Shown one piece after another: positions 59,577-64,000 of a stretch of 64,000 nucleotides of DNA. Below the pieces are notes generated by a model that saw only the letters and a program-made list of their open reading frames with translations, was not told the DNA's origin and searched no databases. Source of the stretch: Gaeumannomyces sp. JS-464 (lineage: Eukaryota > Ascomycota > Sordariomycetes > Magnaporthales > Magnaporthaceae); assembly GCA_002197995.1 (NCBI GenBank), contig NGZR01000001.1, forward strand, positions 7,192,001-7,256,000, in the 5' to 3' direction. Numbering within the stretch: the stretch's first letter is position 1; each line of letters opens with the position of its first letter. Both the position numbers and the translations under genes were made by a program.

Positions 59577-62067
59577 TCAGCCAAAATCCCCCTTGCCCGC
59601 TACATCTTCCTTCTTGGATGGAATTGGCTGTAGTGGTGATGTCTCAGGGGGGCCCCCAACTCCTGAGCCGCCAGCCACACCGTTGCCCGCGTTGAGAAGG
59701 CTCTGGCGCCGTGACCTCCTCGGGCTCGATACCTCGACTTCTTCCTCGTCAATCTTGTCCTCGTCGTCAGCGTCGTGCCTCTTTCCAGCGGCACCACCGC
59801 CACCACCACCGGTTCTCCCTGTCCGATCCTCATCTTCTGAATCATCCTCATCGTCGCTGCTGTCTGCGCCGCCAGTACTGCGCGATAGCTTATCGCGCAC
59901 CCACGGATGCTGCCGCCAGCCCCGTCCTTGAGCTGCGAGTTCAGACCCGCCATGAACTCGCTCGCGAGAGCAAAACGCGTGATGCCGTCGTCGCTCTGCA
60001 GCATCGAGTACATGACGCGCGCCTCATTCAGGCACCGCTGCGCCTGCAGGAATTTGCCAAGACCCAGCCACGCCTCGGCCGCCAGCACGCTCCAAAGCGC
60101 CGACTTGCGCCGCCAAGATCCCACGCCGGCCGCGTTGAGCGCCGGCCGCGACGCGCAGACGACGGCCATACGCTCACGCATTAGTGCGTCACCCACGACG
60201 CCCAGAAGCCGCGGTGTCGTCTCGGCGAGTCGCATGCCCAGCTGTGCCGCCGCGTTGACGCACGAGGCCCCGCCTCGAAGCCGCAGGAGCTCGAGACCAA
60301 GCACCGAAGAGCGGAGGGCGCCGTACGGGGCGCCACAGCGTGTCTGGTATGAGTATGCAGCCTCGCGGAGCATGTCTGCAGCCGAGTCGAGTGTTTTGGC
60401 CTGACTTTGAACAGAGGCCTTGGGGTGCGCCATGATCAGTACCGCCAGCGCGCCCATCTCGTTTGCAGCCGCGTGATGCCTCCAAGCGTGATCGCTCTCA
60501 AAGTCTTGTCGTAGCAGGCCATACGTCGACTGTGCCAGCTTCCAGTCGCGGAGCATGAAGGCATAGTCCGCCAGCCGCCTCAGCGTCGCCTCGGGGGTGT
60601 CTGGTCGATAGAAGCCTTGGCTATAGTTGGACCCGCCGGGTGCGTTTTAGATCCGCCACCAAATGCCCACCTCCTCGACATGCTTACCAACCGGCCGCCG
60701 AAGCCCTTGCGTTTGGACGCCACCTGATCGTTCCATAGGGAAACGTTGCGCTCCATAGTTGGCACGATCGACTGGATGACCATCTCGCGCACAAAAGTGC
60801 GAATGGCGGTTGCGTCCGTCTCGAATAGGTATTTGGTGGGGTCCTCGAAATGCTCCTGGGCTTCGCTTTTGCGAATATCTGCCAGTTCCTCCGCCGCCGA
60901 CATCCACTCACTACGGGGCAACGGTATGCTGTCATCGTCTGTTTCGGCACACTGTGTGCTGCGGATTCTAAGGAGGTGGCAGTGAAGCCCAAAGTTCCGC
61001 TTCATCTGCTCAAAGAGCGCCATCGACTTGGAAATGTCGCCGTTTTCCTCGTCGTGCACAAGAACGTAGTAGCGGAGGTAATCCGGAGCGACCCAGTCCG
61101 GCAGCCTGCCCTCGCCCTCACTAGTCTCTTTGTAGAGATTCCTCAGGGCGTTGATGGGCGAGGGGTTGCGCGAGCTAATGGCCATGACACATGCGACTGG
61201 ATGGCCAAAAGTCTCATGGCTCTCCAGGGGGATCCCGGACAGCAGCCTCCGTAGATAGAGCGAGTAGTAGGGTGATGTTGCCTCGAGATCCATTTCTTGC
61301 TGCGTCGGCGACATGGGCTGTTGCCCAATGCCGAACATGGACTGCTCGGCATAAGTCAGATGACGATCGACAACTGCCTCGACCTCGGCGAGCCTCCGAG
61401 ACTCGCGAGATGTGATGCCATCGGGCGAGTCCGCACTGCCGGCTGAGCCGTTAGGTGCCGTCGGAGGTCTTAACACGGTAGACTGCGATGAGTGTTGGAG
61501 TGGTGTGCTAGGCCCATCGCCCTCGCCGTAGCGTACGAAGCACACGGCGTAGTCGTCCCAGGTCCTCGAACCGCCGACGCTATCTCTAATAGAGACTTTG
61601 CCCTGGACCTGTTCCCCAAATGGACGCAACAGCTCCCACAGACCGTGCTCAAAACCCTTGTCCGCGGCTAGGGCGTCCGTGTCGGCCGATGCATAGACGG
61701 CGACGTGCGGCACGAATGCTTGCAGCATCAAGGCCAGTGGGTCGCCGGGGCTGTCGAGGGGGACGTTGTCCACCAGTGATTTTGCGAACACCGAGGCAGC
61801 GGAGCCAAGGGGGTTGCGGGCGAGGAGAGACTGGCGGCCAGCGGGGGAGGCGGATCGGGAGCCGGGAGGGGTGAGGGTGGAGGCGTAGAGCGAGGCGACC
61901 GAGGGGTTCGCGCGTCGGGGGAGGGAGCGCAGGTCAGCTTCGGAGTGTGAGAGCGGCGCGAGGTCGTCGAGAGGCTGCCGCCTGCTGGGCAGCCTTATGG
62001 TGGAAGCCGCCATGGGCAAGGACTGGATAGAGTCGGGCGCCGGCGATCCATTTTCAGAAGACTGCAT
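59577..62067 (-). CDS. TRS85: TRAPP complex subunit Trs85 (TRAPPC8-like), two frameshifts
   Basis: Subunit of the TRAPPIII Rab1/Ypt1 GEF needed for autophagy and early secretory traffic. Single exon; ATG 62067 (MQSSENGSP). Family blocks: ASVFAKSLVDNVPLDSPGDPLAL, FVPHVAVYAS, GLWELLRPFGEQVQGKV, SRTWDDYAVCFVRYG, then YYVLVHDEENGD and LFEQMKRNFGLHCHLLRIRS. Past a break near 60632-60648 the reading continues as YSQGFYRPDTPEATLRRLADYAFMLRDWKLAQSTY, the conserved start of the helical repeat half. A second break near 59898-59902 leads into an acidic tail (DSSDDEDDSEDEDR) ending at TGA 59577-59579. Yeast Trs85 is 698 residues; this product is about 830, the excess in disordered ends. It acts with the Ypt1 pathway, as does the RabGAP gene in this window, but the two are 22 kb apart and I draw no functional link from position. 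Confidence 0.88.
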
Positions 62068-64000
62068 GAGCGAGGCTTCGGTTGGGTCGATTCGGAGCCG
62101 TCGGGAGCGGGTATATGCGACGGCGGGAATGGGCGAGGATGGCTAGCAACCGCGTGGTCGAACGGGAGTCTGCTTGTGGACTATGTGGGAGGCCTGTCTG
62201 GGCAGGTGTTTTGAGGATCCCCCTTTCGCGTCGGGTGGATTGAGGGTGTCGTGTCGTCGCTGCCGAAGAAAAAAGCACAGCAATCGGCTGGGGACAAGAA
62301 GCCGTGCTCGAATGTAACGTGGGGGAAGAGATTGAGGGCGACAAAAGTTTAGGCGGGTTGGGAGAGCGGACAAGGCACCCCAACAGCCCGAATTGAAGGG
62401 CGAACCGGGCTAAGCAACAGAAGAGCCGACAGACGGTCGCCTGGGTAGGTGCGCGGCGCAATGTCGAAGCTGGTGGCACTATATCGAAAGCTCGGCTATG
62501 TCGTCGTACGGCAAGGCCTCGCGGCGAAGGCTGAACTGCGGGATGCTTCAGGGTCAATTCCAGACTGATCAGGTGCTTGCTGAGGCCCTGAACAACTCTG
62601 TGCGCCATGATTGGGCGCAGTGGCTAGCGAGACCCACTCGACGTCAGCCTGCTTTCGAGGTCGACCTTCACCAGGCTGTTCTTTGTTTCTATTCCGACAT
62701 GCGTGAATCCCTCATTGATATTCCACTTGCCGGTCAATACCCCAAAGCATTTGCCCGCGAGAGCTAGCCGAGTTTCAGCGTTTCCAGTTACCATCATTCA
62801 GTCCGAGGCTCCGATCACGCTCTGCATCTGGGCGGGTCAATCAGATAGGCCTCCAGGTCTGGACGACTTGCAGCTCTGGTGACAGGCCGCTCTGGGGCCA
62901 CTCGACACGATGCGTTTTTCGTTGATGCCATCACCACGTTTCCTTCGACGCTCGCCATCTGCGGACCCGACACTTGCGAGCCGGTGGCCTCGGCCATGCT
63001 GCTGTGATTCGTCGCTCGCCTAGGCTGCTGGCAATCCAGCCAGGGGCGCCGCGATCTCAATTGCCGGCCGGCTTCAGAGCCGATTGAAGAAGGGTAGCGT
63101 CCGGCCGTTGGGATTGCTTCATATTATCTTGACAGAAACTCTCGGGTCAGTTGCGGGGTTGATAGCCTGCTCACTCAAGGAGTGCAGCTTCAACTCACAT
63201 ATTCACGCGTCGCAACACGTCAAGGGGCGCGCATATAACAGGGATTCGCTCGGCCGAATGCGCAGATAATCCGCCGAAGGCTGCTTGCCTCCTCGGCCAA
63301 AGCCGCCCACCGCTTGGCTTCCTATGATATGCACAGGGGTTGCGCTATGTTTTTATGATCACAATTCGAATGCAACGGTGATTCGACTAGGGTGACGTGT
63401 GAGGGAGGGAAAATCGGAGTGATTCCTTTCTCGGCGCAAAAACTCAACATCACACGAGTCGACGTTTAGGCCATCCCTATGGCTCTCTAAGTCTTGATCT
63501 GGCCCCTCTCGCCCACTGCTGTCACAGGTGGGAGCCGTAACGCTGATGATAATGGGGCTGCCTCCACACGATAGATGTCTCCCTCTCACATTGCCGTCCA
63601 GGGCTGGATGCCACTGTATCACGCTATTTAGTTTATCTCACGTTGAATAAACTCGCAAACCCATGCTGGCTGCAAGGTGAAGCCGAATTTGGCATGCCGC
63701 GTGCCGCTCCTCATTCCCGCCCCCATGTCCCCTGCTCTATATCAGAGCCTCACGCGCTATAAAACCCGTTAGATCTCGCCAGTCTTGCCCTGCCTCCCAT
63801 TACCGCGGATGGGAGTGGGCCGTTTGCCCCCCCCCCCCCCCCCCCCCCCCGCCCTGGCAAGGCCACCTGCTACACGACCGCAAGAGCCCCATCCGACGCG
63901 TGAGAGTTGGGGAGGGAAAAGGCTCGGCCCCCTCGAGACCGGGACCCTCCAGGGAGCACTGACATCGCCTCAGGGCGGACCTGGAGGACCTCAAAGTTCA
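62068..64000. other. Upstream of TRS85; no further gene recognised
   Basis: Presumed TRS85 promoter nearest 62068. Open frames such as 62498-62767 (+) and 63359-63622 (-) show no domains. A C24 run sits at 63827-63850, 150 bases from the window edge. A gene could start beyond the edge. Confidence 0.5.
63827..63850. repeat. C24 homopolymer
   Basis: 24 consecutive C, flanked by GTTTG and GCCCTGG. Comparable to C25 at 9292-9316. Confidence 0.95.

Overview
This is nuclear DNA from a filamentous ascomycete. Genes have several short GT-AG introns (about 60-220 nt, rarely 400), proteins carry long proline-, alanine- or glutamine-rich disordered stretches, coding regions are GC-rich, and the gene set (DUF2415 WD-like protein, APSES/Xbp1-like factor, Gyp5-like RabGAP, Trs85, a secreted GDSL esterase) fits a Sordariomycete. 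A Magnaporthales-like genome is my guess; no marker here settles it.

Layout. 1-3171 (+): 3' part of a proline-rich disordered protein. 5076-7268 (-): mitochondrial Hsp70 SSC1. About 7750-16125: transposon-derived block made of an A-rich comb, an AT-rich hairpin array, a GC-rich remnant, a 5'-truncated LINE tail, one nearly full-length dead Tad-like LINE (gag-like ORF with zinc knuckles, APE endonuclease, reverse transcriptase, RNase H) and a further tandem tail copy. 17615-20342 (+): DUF2415 protein. 20707-22118 (-): L-2-hydroxyglutarate dehydrogenase. 22623-24006 (-): histidinol-phosphate aminotransferase. 25238-26547 (+): secreted SGNH esterase. 28036-30249 (+): Gln-rich putative coactivator. 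32671-37167 (+): TBC RabGAP. 40279-41754 (+): reticulon. 43195-48580 (-): DNA topoisomerase II. 48581-55569: long stretch with no recognisable gene. 55570-58233 (+): APSES-type transcription factor. 59577-62067 (-): TRAPP subunit Trs85. 62068-64000: no gene recognised.

There is no operon logic and no gene cluster. The genes are unrelated housekeeping functions: mitochondrial protein import and folding, metabolite repair, histidine synthesis, ER/Golgi membrane shape and traffic (reticulon, Gyp5-like RabGAP and Trs85 all touch early secretory transport), chromosome topology and transcription.

The most striking general feature is that most conserved genes carry isolated one-base frameshifts, usually in or beside short homopolymers, while topoisomerase II (5.1 kb coding) and the Gln-rich gene are clean. 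I read most of these as consensus errors, not pseudogenes. The DUF2415 gene beside the LINE block carries many more and could be a genuine relic. I did not find a convincing undescribed biological system. The best leads are the head-to-tail LINE tails, the 37-bp-period hairpin array and the triple CACGTG palindrome.
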